Below the pieces are notes generated by a model. That model saw only the letters and a list, made by a program, of their open reading frames with translations. It did no database searches and was not told where the DNA came from. Made by a program: the position numbers and the translations under genes. From the NCBI GenBank assembly GCA_030141605.1, contig JAQGDQ010000633.1, forward strand, positions 64,001 through 99,162: DNA of 35,162 nt, read 5' to 3'. The DNA comes from Tubiluchus corallicola. Its lineage: Eukaryota; Priapulida; Priapulimorpha; Priapulimorphida; Tubiluchidae. Of this stretch, positions 9,701 to 18,459 are shown one piece after another; position 1 is the stretch's first letter, and each line of letters begins with the position of its first letter.

Positions 9701-9797
9701 CAAGGTCATATAGCCAAGTGATTACTATGTATGTATTGCTACGAAGTTAAGTAGTAACGGGCTGGTTGGTAGATGGATGGATGTTCTTTGGGAAAAC
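9701..9797 (+). pseudogene. strongly degraded 5S rRNA-like fragment
   Basis: Blocks in 5S order can be followed: AAGGTCATATAGCC (5S GGCCATA region), ACGAAGTTAAGTAGTAACGG (CCGAAGTTAAGC region), then GGGCTGGTTGGTAGATGGATGG (TTAGTACTTGGATGGGTGA region). Many positions differ, so it cannot be a working gene. It may be a remnant of another 5S-derived retroposon, on the opposite strand to the element at 557-1102. Confidence 0.5.
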
Positions 9798-9844
9798 TAT
9801 GATCTGTATGTTTGTTTTCGTATCCAAATGTTCTTATTCTTGTT

Positions 9845-10330
9845 CTTTCTTTTTTTTCTTCAAAATCTCATTCCACCTGTTGCACACACTGAGGCATCAA
9901 AACATTTATCAGAGCATTCCACCCACTTCTATCTGCAGTTAACAGTGTAAGTTCTTCTACTCCTAAAGATAGATTTGGTTGAACTTGTTGAACATCTTTA
10001 TTTATCTTTGCTATCTAAATTGTTTTAGGTTTACCAGGTGGTTTTTTGCAAGGTTTTAAGGCTTCCTTTAAGGCAATTCTTACTGGTGGTTCATTTGGTA
10101 ATCTTAAGAGATGTCCTAGCCATCTTAATCTTTGGATCTTGACTTTAGAACTCCAGTAAATTTCCTTTGTTCTGGTGTATGAATCTTCATTTTTCATCAT
10201 GTCTTTATCTTTTTTTTTGATCATTTTTAATCTTATCTTTAAGACTTTCCTAAGAAGACTTCAGTGAAATGTGTCAATCTGCTTTTCTTGAGTAATCGTT
10301 AAAGCCCAAGTTTCACCGTTTAGTTATTCT
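9845..10330 (-). pseudogene. non-LTR retrotransposon reverse transcriptase, C-terminal remnant
   Basis: Translation of the minus strand gives NGETWALT, then a frame containing RLRWLGHLLRLPNEPPVRIA and, past a stop, a stretch ending near LTADRSGWNAL. These are the GxExW, RR/LRWxGHxxRxP and DRxxW landmarks seen at the C-terminus of many LINE polymerases, after the reverse transcriptase palm. In-frame stops (one just after FH, another after KTI) show that it is dead. The same landmarks occur in the plus-strand fragment at 14290-14836. Clade (RTE/I/Jockey-like) is not resolved. Confidence 0.7.
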
Positions 10331-10468
10331 CTTTCATATTATTACTTACGTTCACTTATTCTTGTAGGAGGATCTAAAGGTATCGGACATTCCTATGTAG
10401 CCGGTTCACTGGCAAGTCTTAAGGAATAATCCTTGTTTTGATTCTACATAGTCATTCAATATTAGTAG

Positions 10469-10990
10469 CAGGGATGAGAATTTTCCTTGGATATGCGGAA
10501 TTCCGAGTTTTTGGAAAACCAGTAGTGCCATTTTTGTAAATCTCGTGAATTCGTTGAGAACATTTTTATGGACCCAGTACATTATTTCACAAGCTGACCG
10601 CTAGTTGGCAGGCCGTCACTTTGTTTACATCACGTACATCAGTGTAACCACGTGTTTATCTCTATGTATAAAAATATAGAATCAATTGTGCAGAGTTATT
10701 TCAGTCAATTGCAGGCAGTTTTTATATACTTTTGCATAGGAGTGGCCAGTACTTAGGCGTTTTTGAGACAATTAGGTATCATGTGTCCTTGATAGTTGGG
10801 TATTTTAAATTATGCATGAAACAAGGTAACTGATATTCTAAGTCCACTTAGAGGTTCTCTATGGTCACAAAATTGCAATGTGTTGCTGGCTCCAAAAGGG
10901 CTTTGCCTCTCAACCCCATTGGGAGCCTAGGTGGCCCCCAAACCCACGGCCTGTTTCAGAGTTTTTTGCAATTTGTCATTCTCATCCCTG
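10469..10990. mobile_element. hAT-like non-autonomous element (522 bp)
   Basis: The ends are perfect inverted CAGGGATGAGAAT / ATTCTCATCCCTG. A perfect 8-bp duplication, ATTAGTAG, flanks it (10461-10468 and 10991-10998). CAGGG-type termini with an 8-bp duplication are the classic hAT signature. The interior has no transposase frame. Perfect ends and duplication suggest it is relatively young. Confidence 0.88.
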
Positions 10991-10998
10991 ATTAGTAG

Positions 10999-11355
10999 TA
11001 TCCACTGTTATTGATTACTGCATTCTTGCAATGTGTGAAAAGGTGGAAAGAATAGATTACGTATTTTGACAGTATGAATGTGGAAGTTTTGTTTACTACT
11101 CGATGTCTCAAAATCATGAAATAGAAACCATTTGATGTGTAATCAATCACTACTAGATTGACTGGTCACTTTTTGGCACTGACAGTCTGCAGTTTCATAC
11201 AGGCTGAGCTGCTGGAAAAGGAAAGATCTTGTTCTCTGAAAATTCAAAATTTTCAGCCGTGAAACGTTTTCTCTGTGAAAGGTATAATTGTTTTTTGTAA
11301 CTCAAAAGACAAAGACAAGATTTATTTACTATTGATTGTTCAACAGTCAACATTA
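10999..11355. other. gene-free stretch
   Basis: Nothing supported between the hAT-like element and the 35-bp array. Confidence 0.35.
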
Positions 11356-11359
11356 GTAC

Positions 11360-12070
11360 CAAAGGCTATTTAGCGACTAACACTATACAGGTAAGGCAAG
11401 CTATTTAGCGACTAACACTATACAGGTAAGGAAAGCTATTTAGCGACTAACACTATACAGGTAAGGAAGGCTATTTAGCGACTAACACTATACAGGTAAG
11501 GAAAGCTATTTAGTGACTAACACTATACAGGTAAGGAAGGCTATTTAGTGACTAACACTATACAGGTAAGGAAGGCTATTTAGTGACTAACACTATACAG
11601 GTATACAGGTAAGGAAAGCTATTTAGCGACTAACACTATACAGGTAAGGAAAGCTATTTAGCGACTAACACTATACAGGTAAGGAAAGCTATTTAGTGAC
11701 TAACACTATACAGGTAAGGAAAGCTATTTAGTGACTAACATTATACAGGTAAGGAAAGCTATTTAGCGACTAACACTATACAGGTAAGGAAAGCTATTTA
11801 GCGACTAACACTATACAGGTAATGAAAGCTATTTAACGACTAACACTATACAGGTAAGGAAAGCTATTTAGTGACCAACACTATACAGGTAAGGAAAGCT
11901 ATTTAGTGACTAACACTATACAGGTAAGGAAAGCTATTTAGCGACTAACACTATACAGGTAAGGAAGGCTATTTAGCGACTAACACTATACAGGTAAGGA
12001 AAGCTATTTAGTGACTAACACTATACAGGTAAGGAAGGCTATTTAGTGACTAACACTATACAGGTAAGGA
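11360..12070. repeat. 35-bp minisatellite, 20 copies
   Basis: The unit holds GCTATTTAGCGACTAACAC followed by TATACAGGTAAGGAAA. GTAAG words recur at 11391 and every 35 bp to 12064, with one 8-bp insertion at 11601-11608 (a duplicated TATACAGG) and one unit reading GTAATG. Variation is mainly GCGAC/GTGAC and GGAAAG/GGAAGG, so homogenisation is recent. Each unit contains CTAAC, then ACAG directly joined to GTAAG. Confidence 0.95.
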
Positions 12071-12084
12071 TGCAACAAACAGAT

Positions 12085-12640
12085 AGTGAATAACATGTAG
12101 AGTATATGACCTGGCTTTAGCAGTCGCCAGTATCGAACTCAAGACTGCGTGGTTGGAGTCCTAGTGATAAGCTATTAATAGATTAAGCAAATTAATCGGG
12201 ATTACTACCATGTGTAAATTGTTTTATTCGACGAGTAATTCTATTAATCCGAGAGTAAAATATACGTGCTACGCACCAAAGTGTTACACACCGATGTGTT
12301 ACACACCAACTAAAAGGAAGCATTTTAGCACAAATAAACTGAATCTTTGTGTTTTTTCTCATCTTCCACAATGCACACAATTGTGAATCACAGTGACCTC
12401 AAACTGTGGGCTCCAAATTCCCGTTGACATGTTCCGCGTGTAACGATGTAGTCATAAAGTAGTAAACGAAAAGGCAGTGCAGGCCTATAAAAATAGTTCA
12501 CGAGTATAACAATGGCAGACAGCGACGAAATCTGTGAAGAAGTTATAGGCTATATTTCACTGCAATCATTGAAAAATATGGATAAAATATTAAAATTCAT
12601 CTCAGATTAATCATGATATCGAATTACAAGAACAAGATTA
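12085..12640. other. gene-free stretch
   Basis: No exon seen. A minus-strand GAGTTCGATACTGG near 12130 fits a Pol III B-box, but no acceptor stem or A-box completes a tRNA. GTGTTACACACC occurs twice near 12280-12306. Confidence 0.35.
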
Positions 12641-12740
12641 TGATCGAATTTTCGGTCACACAACCCAGCACAAAGGTTCACGATGTTCACAACAAAAGTT
12701 CATGATGTTCACGACAAAAGTTCAACACACAATCAAACCA

Positions 12741-12990
12741 GTCAAGCTGTTTCAGTCAAGTTTGCCAGTTTTGCTAAAACAGTTCATGACGACACTCAAT
12801 CAGAGTTGTCAAGCTGTTTCAGTCAAGTTTGCCAGTTTTGCTAAAACAGTTCACGATGACGCACAATCAAAATAGTGAAGCTGTTTCAGTCAAGTTTGTC
12901 AGTTTTACTAAAACAGTTCACGATGACACACAATCAAAGTAGTCAAGCTGTTTCAGTCAAGTTTGCCAGTTTTACTAAAACAGTTTTTAT
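12741..12990. repeat. 67-bp tandem repeat, about 4 copies
   Basis: GTCAAGCTGTTTCAGTCAAG starts at 12741, 12808, 12875 (as GTGAAG) and 12942. The last unit is cut short at AAAACAGTTT. A related short duplication (GTTCACGATGTTCAC/GTTCATGATGTTCAC) precedes it at about 12674-12722. Confidence 0.9.
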
Positions 12991-13270
12991 TTATTTTTCA
13001 GGTTGTTTTCTTGTTGACGTTGTGCCATGGTGTTTGCTTTCACTGGTTTTCCGTTCATTTGCAGCCGTCATTCATGCGTCGAGAGTAAATTGTTTGTTTG
13101 GCTTCTCTTAGCACAACAGCTTATGGGTTTCTTATTCAACAGTTTCACCAGGTAGAACATTGTTTAGCAAAGGTAAAAAACTGCATCTGGATTTTATACA
13201 TTGTGTATGTACGTACAAATTTCAGCTTGATTTGTAGCAATGAGTGACACAGCTCCAGCAAGAAGACTTT

Positions 13271-13545
13271 AAAGAAAAGAACAAGTCACTCAGCATGTTG
13301 GGTTTATTTTATTGTTATCACTTAAACTGTATGTGGTGTGCTAAAGGAAAGAACAAATCACTCAGCATGTTGGGTTTATTTTACTGCTATCACTTAAACT
13401 GTTTGTGGTGTGCTAAAGGAAAGAATAAATCACTCAGCATGCTGGGTTTATTTTACTGCTATCACTTAAACTGTTTGTGGTGTGCTAAAGGAAAGACAAA
13501 TCACTCAGCATGTTGGGTTTTTTTACTGTTATCACTTAAACTTAG
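13271..13545. repeat. 72-bp tandem repeat, about 4 copies
   Basis: CACTCAGCATGTTGGG recurs every 72 bp from about 13287; the final unit has lost a few bases. As 72 is a multiple of three, an open frame of 24-residue repeats results (13244-13555). No splice context or domain supports coding, and the last unit is out of phase. Confidence 0.88.
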
Positions 13546-13719
13546 AAAAATGTAACAAAGAAATTTGCAAAGAACTGTCTATAAAGCATAAAGTTTAGAT
13601 ATACTACCTCTGAATAGAAATTTTCAGGCGCAGTGGTTACTGTCACTCACTTCAAAATTATGACGTAACCAGGAGACTTCCTGACTTTTCCTAAACGAGT
13701 CGTCGCTTCCTGTAGGCGT

Positions 13720-13908
13720 GTGCTGCTTAAACTAATTCGGACTTCTGCAGCTTACCTAATGTTCACACAAAAAATATGACAAAATTGGTTATCTAATTTT
13801 TTGGTAAAAACATATTATACTTTTGATGAAGGTTGACAGTGCGTTACTTTTCTTCAAGACGAATGACGTCATTGGAAGAAGAATTGGCATTGAAAATAGG
13901 AGTGAAGT
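13720..13908 (+). repeat. low-copy repeat R2, copy 1, left part (split by a hAT insertion)
   Basis: This segment, continued at 15278-15370, is homologous to the minus strand of 31570-31870. Shared blocks include TTCTGCAGCTTACCTAAT, ACTTTTGATGAAG.TTGACA and TTGGAAGAAGAAT. The hAT-like element 13909-15277 interrupts it. Confidence 0.72.
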
Positions 13909-15277
13909 AGGGCCTCCGATTTTGCGCGATCGCGGAAAACGGACGGAATTCACGGAAAAGGGCAACAAAAACGGAAATAGCTACTTAAAACGGGATTGGC
14001 CTGATTCCCGATTTGTTGTAAATTTAATGCCTACAGAGACGAAATGACTTCACTTTTTTCTTTCCCGCAAATTCAAGCAGTTTTGCCAGGTTTTTGAAGG
14101 TCTTACTAGAAGCTTTCCCTCCATATTTACTTTTAATGCAACTTGCACAACTGCTAAGTCTCTTCTCCGCTTGTTTTTGCATTTGTCACGAGAAATACGG
14201 AAATCTTTAGCTGGAGCTTGCAGCGAATAGAAAGCAAACACGTGCGTGAAAAGGTTTCCCACTTTCAAACAGCACGTGGTCACGGCTTCGAAGTTCTATA
14301 ATTATATTTACTTACAGTTCTTAGCTTACTCAAAACTCACAAAAGTTTTTGAAAATAGGAAGATTTCTTTGGAAACAAAAGTTAGAATATTCTCAGCCTT
14401 AGTTGAAACTGTATTTCTGTATAACTCTGAGCTTTGGACATTAAAAGCAAATCATAAAGCTGAAATCGATGCGTTTCAAAAGCGAAATTACAGAAACATT
14501 TTGGGTATTAGATGGCCAAAGAAAATTTCAAACAAAGATCTATATGAAAAAATAAAAGAAGAACCTTGGACAAGAAAAATAAAAAGACGCCGTTTAAGAC
14601 GGATTGGGCATATGTTTAGACTACCTGATGATATTCCAGTGAAGATAGCTCTTCAACAAGCCATAGAAGCAGCTAAAAAACCTGCAGGAGGACAAATGTT
14701 AACATATTTAGATTTTGCACAGAAAGATTTAAACACTTCAGCATTGATCCTTAGAAATAAATGCACTTGGGACATTGCAGCGAGTAGGGAGTCCTGGCAT
14801 AGGGAGGTGAACAGAATCATGTCCCTGGACGTGTGATTCATTGAAGAAGAAAAAGATTTATATTTATTTTTAAAACTAATTTAAACTTTATTCCTTTAAC
14901 TAGTTAAGTCTATTTAGTTGTTTTAAAATTGGCAATGAATGTGGCGCGGTGCAAAAGAAAACGAAGCGATCCATCTGCGCCAGTTGTTCGTGTTACAGCG
15001 ATGTAGTAATACTATAATGGCGATGTAGAAGACAAGTTCCGTGCAAAATGCAAATTAAATGTTGGTGTTCTTACTTACTGTAAAACCATAAAAATATCTG
15101 ATAGACTGTATGCTCAATTCATATTAATTTTTTATTTACAATCTAGCACATATTACATAATTTGACGACAAATATTAACTACATAAGGGCATCCTAACTT
15201 CAAATTTCTGTGAAGCGGAATTGACAATTCTTTGAAACGGAATTTGGTAAATTGTGAAACGGAAAATCGGAGGCCCT
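13909..15277. mobile_element. hAT-like element (1369 bp) containing a nested LINE fragment
   Basis: Perfect inverted ends AGGGCCTCCGATTTT / AAAATCGGAGGCCCT and a perfect 8-bp duplication AGTGAAGT (13901-13908 and 15278-15285). Subterminal ACGGAA/AACGGAA words recur at both ends. The centre, roughly 14286-14900, is a plus-strand non-LTR fragment, so the hAT was itself a target or captured that sequence. A 77-codon minus-strand frame (14050-14283) lies in the left part; I cannot assign it to a transposase. Confidence 0.85.
14290..14836 (+). pseudogene. non-LTR retrotransposon reverse transcriptase, C-terminal fragment
   Basis: An open frame of about 180 codons from a LINE polymerase, ending at the stop 14834-14836. 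Landmarks in order: LETKVRIFSALVETVFLYNSE (thumb region), LWTLKANHKAEIDAFQKRNY, ILGIRW, RRRLRRIGHMFRLPDDIPVK, and near the end ASRESWHREVN. The catalytic YxDD palm and the endonuclease are absent, so it is 5'-truncated and inactive. It is followed by a GAAGAAGAAAAAG-type tail. The closest relative in this window is the minus-strand remnant at 9845-10330. Confidence 0.78.
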
Positions 15278-15370
15278 AGTGAAGTGATCACGACTTCAAA
15301 GTGATTTTACTAATTACACGAGGCGCTTATTGCATTTTTATTACTAAATCCTTTTAACATTTTTCGCGAA
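15278..15370 (+). repeat. low-copy repeat R2, copy 1, right part
   Basis: It continues R2 after the hAT insertion: AAAGTGATTTTACTA, then CGAGGCGCTTATTGCA, as in the inverted copy near 31600-31670. Confidence 0.68.
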
Positions 15371-15506
15371 CATTGAAGTAAACCTAACCTCGTAGAAGAC
15401 TTGACTTTTCCTATAAGGTGAGCTTAAGTTACGCTTTAGTCTGCACTTTCTGTTGCAGCAGATCTCTCAAAATAAGCAGGACACATTGAATAAATCCGTG
15501 CTTGTT

Positions 15507-15572
15507 GATTTGTTCATAAAGTTCATTTGATTTGTTCATAAAGTTCATTTGATTTGCTCATAAAGTTCATTT
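15507..15572. repeat. 22-bp tandem repeat, 3 copies
   Basis: GATTTGTTCATAAAGTTCAT units start at 15507, 15529 and 15551. The array ends 12 bp before the pogo-like element. Confidence 0.9.
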
Positions 15573-15584
15573 GAGCATTTAATA

Positions 15585-16460
15585 CAGTAAACTGCATATA
15601 ACTCCACCCATTATAACTTGAATTCTTGCAGTAGGTGCACCACAATACGATTTTAACTGCTAGATTCAGCAAAAATGCTAAGATTTCTTGTATTACCTTA
15701 GCAGAACGCTGAACACAACATGGCTTAACAAACGTGGTTTAATGTAGATCACAATATTATTATTGCTGAATTCTATTAACCATGCAACTCAGGCTACAAT
15801 AGAGATGGACCAGTCATTTTATTTTTGATTATTCATAAAAAATGTTGTTTGATATTTTGTCATTTTCTCAGTTTGTCATTTTCACAGTTTGTCATTTTCT
15901 CAGTTTGTCATTTTCACAATTTGTCATTTTCCCAGTTTGTCGTTTTCTCAGTTTGTCATTTTCCCAGTTTGTCATTTTCTCAGTTTGTCATTTTCTCAGT
16001 TTGTCATTTTCTCAGTTTCTCATTTTCCCAGTTTGTCATTTTCACAATTTGTCATTTTCAAAATTTGTCATTTTCTCAGTTTGTCATTTTCTCAGTTTGT
16101 CATTTTCACAGTTTGTCATTTTCTCAGTTTGTCATTTTCACAGTTTGTCATTTTCTCAGTTTGTCGTTTTCAGAATTTGTCATTTTCTTAGTTTGTCATT
16201 TTCACAGTTTGTCATTTTCTCAGTTTGTCATTTTCACAATTTGTCATTTTCTTAGTTTGTCATTTTCACAGTTTGTCATTTTCACAATTTGTCATTTTCT
16301 TAGTTTGTCATTTTTACAGCCTGTAGTGTTACTAGTGTATTGTCCGATGTTGATGAGTGACCCAATCTTGTTTTGTTACGAACACTGTCTAACTCATACT
16401 CTCGCATAACTCAAACAAATTTTCTGGTCCCGAGGTGTTCGAGTTGCATGTAATTTACTG
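15585..16460. mobile_element. pogo/Tigger-like element, copy A (876 bp)
   Basis: Starts CAGTAAACTGCATATAACTC and ends with the imperfect inverse (read inward CAGTAAATTACATGCAACTC), flanked by TA on both sides. CAG...CTG ends with a TA duplication fit the pogo/Tigger branch of Tc1-mariner. No transposase frame remains. It is homologous over most of its length to 20015-20611. The middle is occupied by a 16-bp minisatellite. Confidence 0.75.
15859..16319. repeat. 16-bp minisatellite, 29 copies, inside pogo-like copy A
   Basis: The unit GTCATTTTCTCAGTTT (or ..TTCACAGTTT) repeats from 15859 to 16307 with an exact 16-bp period and no indels, giving 29 starts. The last unit ends in ACAGCCTG, as does the single unit in the sister element (about 20464-20480). 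The long Phe/Ser/Val frames in all three plus-strand phases are artefacts of the repeat. Confidence 0.95.
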
Positions 16461-16517
16461 TAATTTGGGATTGAGTGTTACTGGCTAATTATTAGAGGAT
16501 GGTCTATTGTTTTTCAG

Positions 16518-16669
16518 GTTTGTGTGCAAGTTTCTGTAGCAGTCTAATCCTGGGTTTGTTTACGTGTGTCGTGAGTTACCACTGCACTTGCCCTCGCTCG
16601 TGGAGTGATCGTCGGCGACTCCCGAGCAATACACGGGCAAATGAACGAACAACGCCATCTACACCTGCG
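16518..16669 (+). CDS. PMEPA1/LDLRAD4-like protein, exon encoding the transmembrane segment
   Basis: Internal coding exon. The acceptor is TTGTTTTTCAG ending at 16517 and the donor is CCTGCG|GTAAGT at 16670. It begins with two bases completing a codon and ends on a full codon (phase 0), which fits the phase-0 start of the exon at 18460. The 50 complete codons give a hydrophobic segment (LILGLFTCVVSYH core), then a basic juxtamembrane stretch (PRSWSDRRRLP), then a Thr/Pro-rich end. The FTCVVSYH core followed by basic residues recalls the ITCLLNHY-plus-basic region of vertebrate PMEPA1/LDLRAD4 membrane proteins. An in-frame ATG at 16499 could give an alternative start just before the membrane segment. 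The upstream exon was not found. Coding is well supported; the family is likely, not certain. Confidence 0.62.
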
Positions 16670-16737
16670 GTAAGTTACTCCGCACGCTGGACGGCGGGTC
16701 TGCTTTCGTGTAACAGTATTTTGCTTTTACGAACTTT

Positions 16738-17141
16738 GTGTTCCCTTGTGTTTCTGGTTGTTAAGCACAAGCTGTTGCTAGGCAACTATGTGTTCCCTTG
16801 TTTCTGGTCGTTAAGCACAAGCTGTTGCTAGGCAACTATGTGTTCCCTTGTTTCTGGTCGTTAAGCACAAGCTGTTGCTAGGCAACTATGTGTTCCCTTG
16901 TTTCTGGTCGTTAAGCACAAGCTGTTGCTAGGCAACTATGTGTTCCCTTGTGTTTCTGGTTGTTAAGCACAAGCTGTTGCTAGGCAACTATGTGTTCCCT
17001 TGTTTCTGGTCGTTAAGCACAAGCTGTTGCTAGGCAACTATGTGTTCCCTTGTTTCTGGTTGTTAAGCACAAGCTGTTGCTAGGCAACTTTGTGTTCCCT
17101 TGTTTCTGGTTGTTAAGCACAAGCTGTTGCTAGGCAACTGT
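16738..17141. repeat. 50-bp minisatellite, 8 copies, each with an RFX/X-box-like motif
   Basis: The unit contains GTGTTCCCTTGTTTCTGGT, then GTTAAGCACAAGCT, then GTTGCTAGGCAAC. The last motif occurs at 16774, 16824, 16874, 16924, 16976, 17026, 17076 and 17126. Two units are 52 bp through an extra TG. GTTGC...GGCAAC is an inverted-repeat X-box of the type bound by RFX factors. The motif is unchanged in all eight units, while other positions vary. Confidence 0.93.
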
Positions 17142-17143
17142 GG

Positions 17144-17554
17144 CAGGGTTTCCATGGTTAGGGAAATCTTTGAAAATACAGGCTATCCAGGAAAGTCAGG
17201 GAAAAGGTAATTTGGTAAAAAGTCAAGGAAAATGATAAAAATGGGGCGAAAAGTCAGGAAAATTGGAAAGGGTTGCAAAAACAATCACCCTGAACTAATA
17301 TTTTTCCAAACATATTTTTAAGCGTTTCGTGTTCAAATAAAATTTTGTTATGGCAGGCTCCCAGTTTCGATTTCTGTTCCAAAAATAATGATTGGGCGAC
17401 ACATTATATATCAGTATTTGTATGAATGTCCATATACAAAAATGTTTGAATATGTATACTGTTAATGCAATTTTTGCTTATCTTGGTCATGGAAAATCAA
17501 TATTTCGTCAGGGAAAAGTCAAGTAATTTATTTTAAAATTCTGTGGAAGCCTTG
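17144..17554. mobile_element. hAT-like non-autonomous element (411 bp)
   Basis: The left end is CAGGGTTTCCATGG and the right end read inward is CAAGGCTTCCACAG. A 6-bp direct repeat, CTGTGG, abuts both ends (17138-17143 and 17555-17560); an 8-bp duplication cannot be completed, so either two positions have changed or the border is off. Internal AAAGTCAGGGAAAA / GTCAGGGAAAAGTC words at both ends are typical of such elements. It inserted directly at the end of the X-box array. Confidence 0.65.
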
Positions 17555-18459
17555 CTGTGGTCACTTTGGTTTTTTACTGAACACGTACAACTCGGACCCC
17601 GGATGATGTGCAAGTTTCACTGCAGTCGGATCAGAAGTCTCGTAAAAATATTTCAAATTTTCATACTTAAACTGGCACAGCATGTGTGACAAAATGCATT
17701 TGAACGCATTTCAGTGTTTTTTAGATATTTTCCGAAGTATGACAATACAGAGTTTCATTTTCTCACCACTTTAGCAGGTGCAAAAGCAAACGATTGATTA
17801 GACTCAACCTCATTTTAGTTTACTGTCCAAAATATACATTTTCTTGTGTATAAAAGTTAACAATGGCTTGTAACATTTGAGTAATTACCTAAGAAAGTTA
17901 ATTAACGGCAGCCGAATTCGGTTATCACTTACGTCACAAACTAACCACAGTTTGTGCAATGGTAGGCATCTTCAGTGTGCATCAAGCACGTTAGTGTAAG
18001 CGAAGATTGCTATAAGACATTGATGAAATGTCACAAAAATGAGCTCTACGTCACACATGAACACTGCAATTCATGATCATGCTTGTCACGGTGTCACGCC
18101 TATTTGTCGGCCACACAAATATGACAAAAAGGCGCCGTTGCCAATCTTAGTAGATTCACTGAGCCGCGCGTAGCTTAGAAAGTTTAAAGAAATTTAGGTA
18201 TCTGAGATAATTATTATTTAATCTAAGCTTTGATTGAAAAAAAGCTGTTGTCATTTTCAGTATTTTTAGAGCATAGTTTATTTTGAACTGTCTACATTAT
18301 TATCCGGTTTTCTTTTAAAGCCGGAAAAGTGTCAATTTCAGAACTTTTTCGACCGCTGCTAGGCAACTGTCATCATCCTTTTCTCACATCCTAGCAGCTG
18401 CATGCAAGTTTGATAATTACCATCACGGAGGAGTAAATTTTTGCTAATTTTGATTACAG

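Larger units (their letters stand above)
16670..18459 (+). other. intron of the PMEPA1-like gene
   Basis: A phase-0 intron of 1790 bp joining the two supported exons. It contains the 50-bp X-box-bearing array just after the donor, the hAT-like insertion at 17144-17554, and a lone X-box-like GCTGCTAGGCAAC at 18355-18367. The remainder (17561-18350) shows no other feature. Confidence 0.6.

Noticed and set aside
11360-12070. CRISPR-like regular repetition
   Set aside because: The units are directly abutting with no unique spacers, the DNA is animal nuclear, and no cas genes exist.
12115-12175. tRNA-like segment on the minus strand (B-box GAGTTCGATAC)
   Set aside because: No acceptor-stem pairing, A-box or credible anticodon arm; at most a SINE remnant.
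12995-13111. Possible terminal exon after TTATTTATTTTTCAG
   Set aside because: A good acceptor but the short hydrophobic frame has no recognised relative or polyadenylation context.
14050-14283. 77-codon minus-strand frame rich in Lys/Arg inside the hAT-like element
   Set aside because: Could be a transposase scrap, but no hAT motif could be recognised.
15825-16409. 194-, 137- and 100-codon Phe/Ser/Val frames
   Set aside because: All three plus-strand phases are open because a 16-bp unit repeats through them; repeat artefact.
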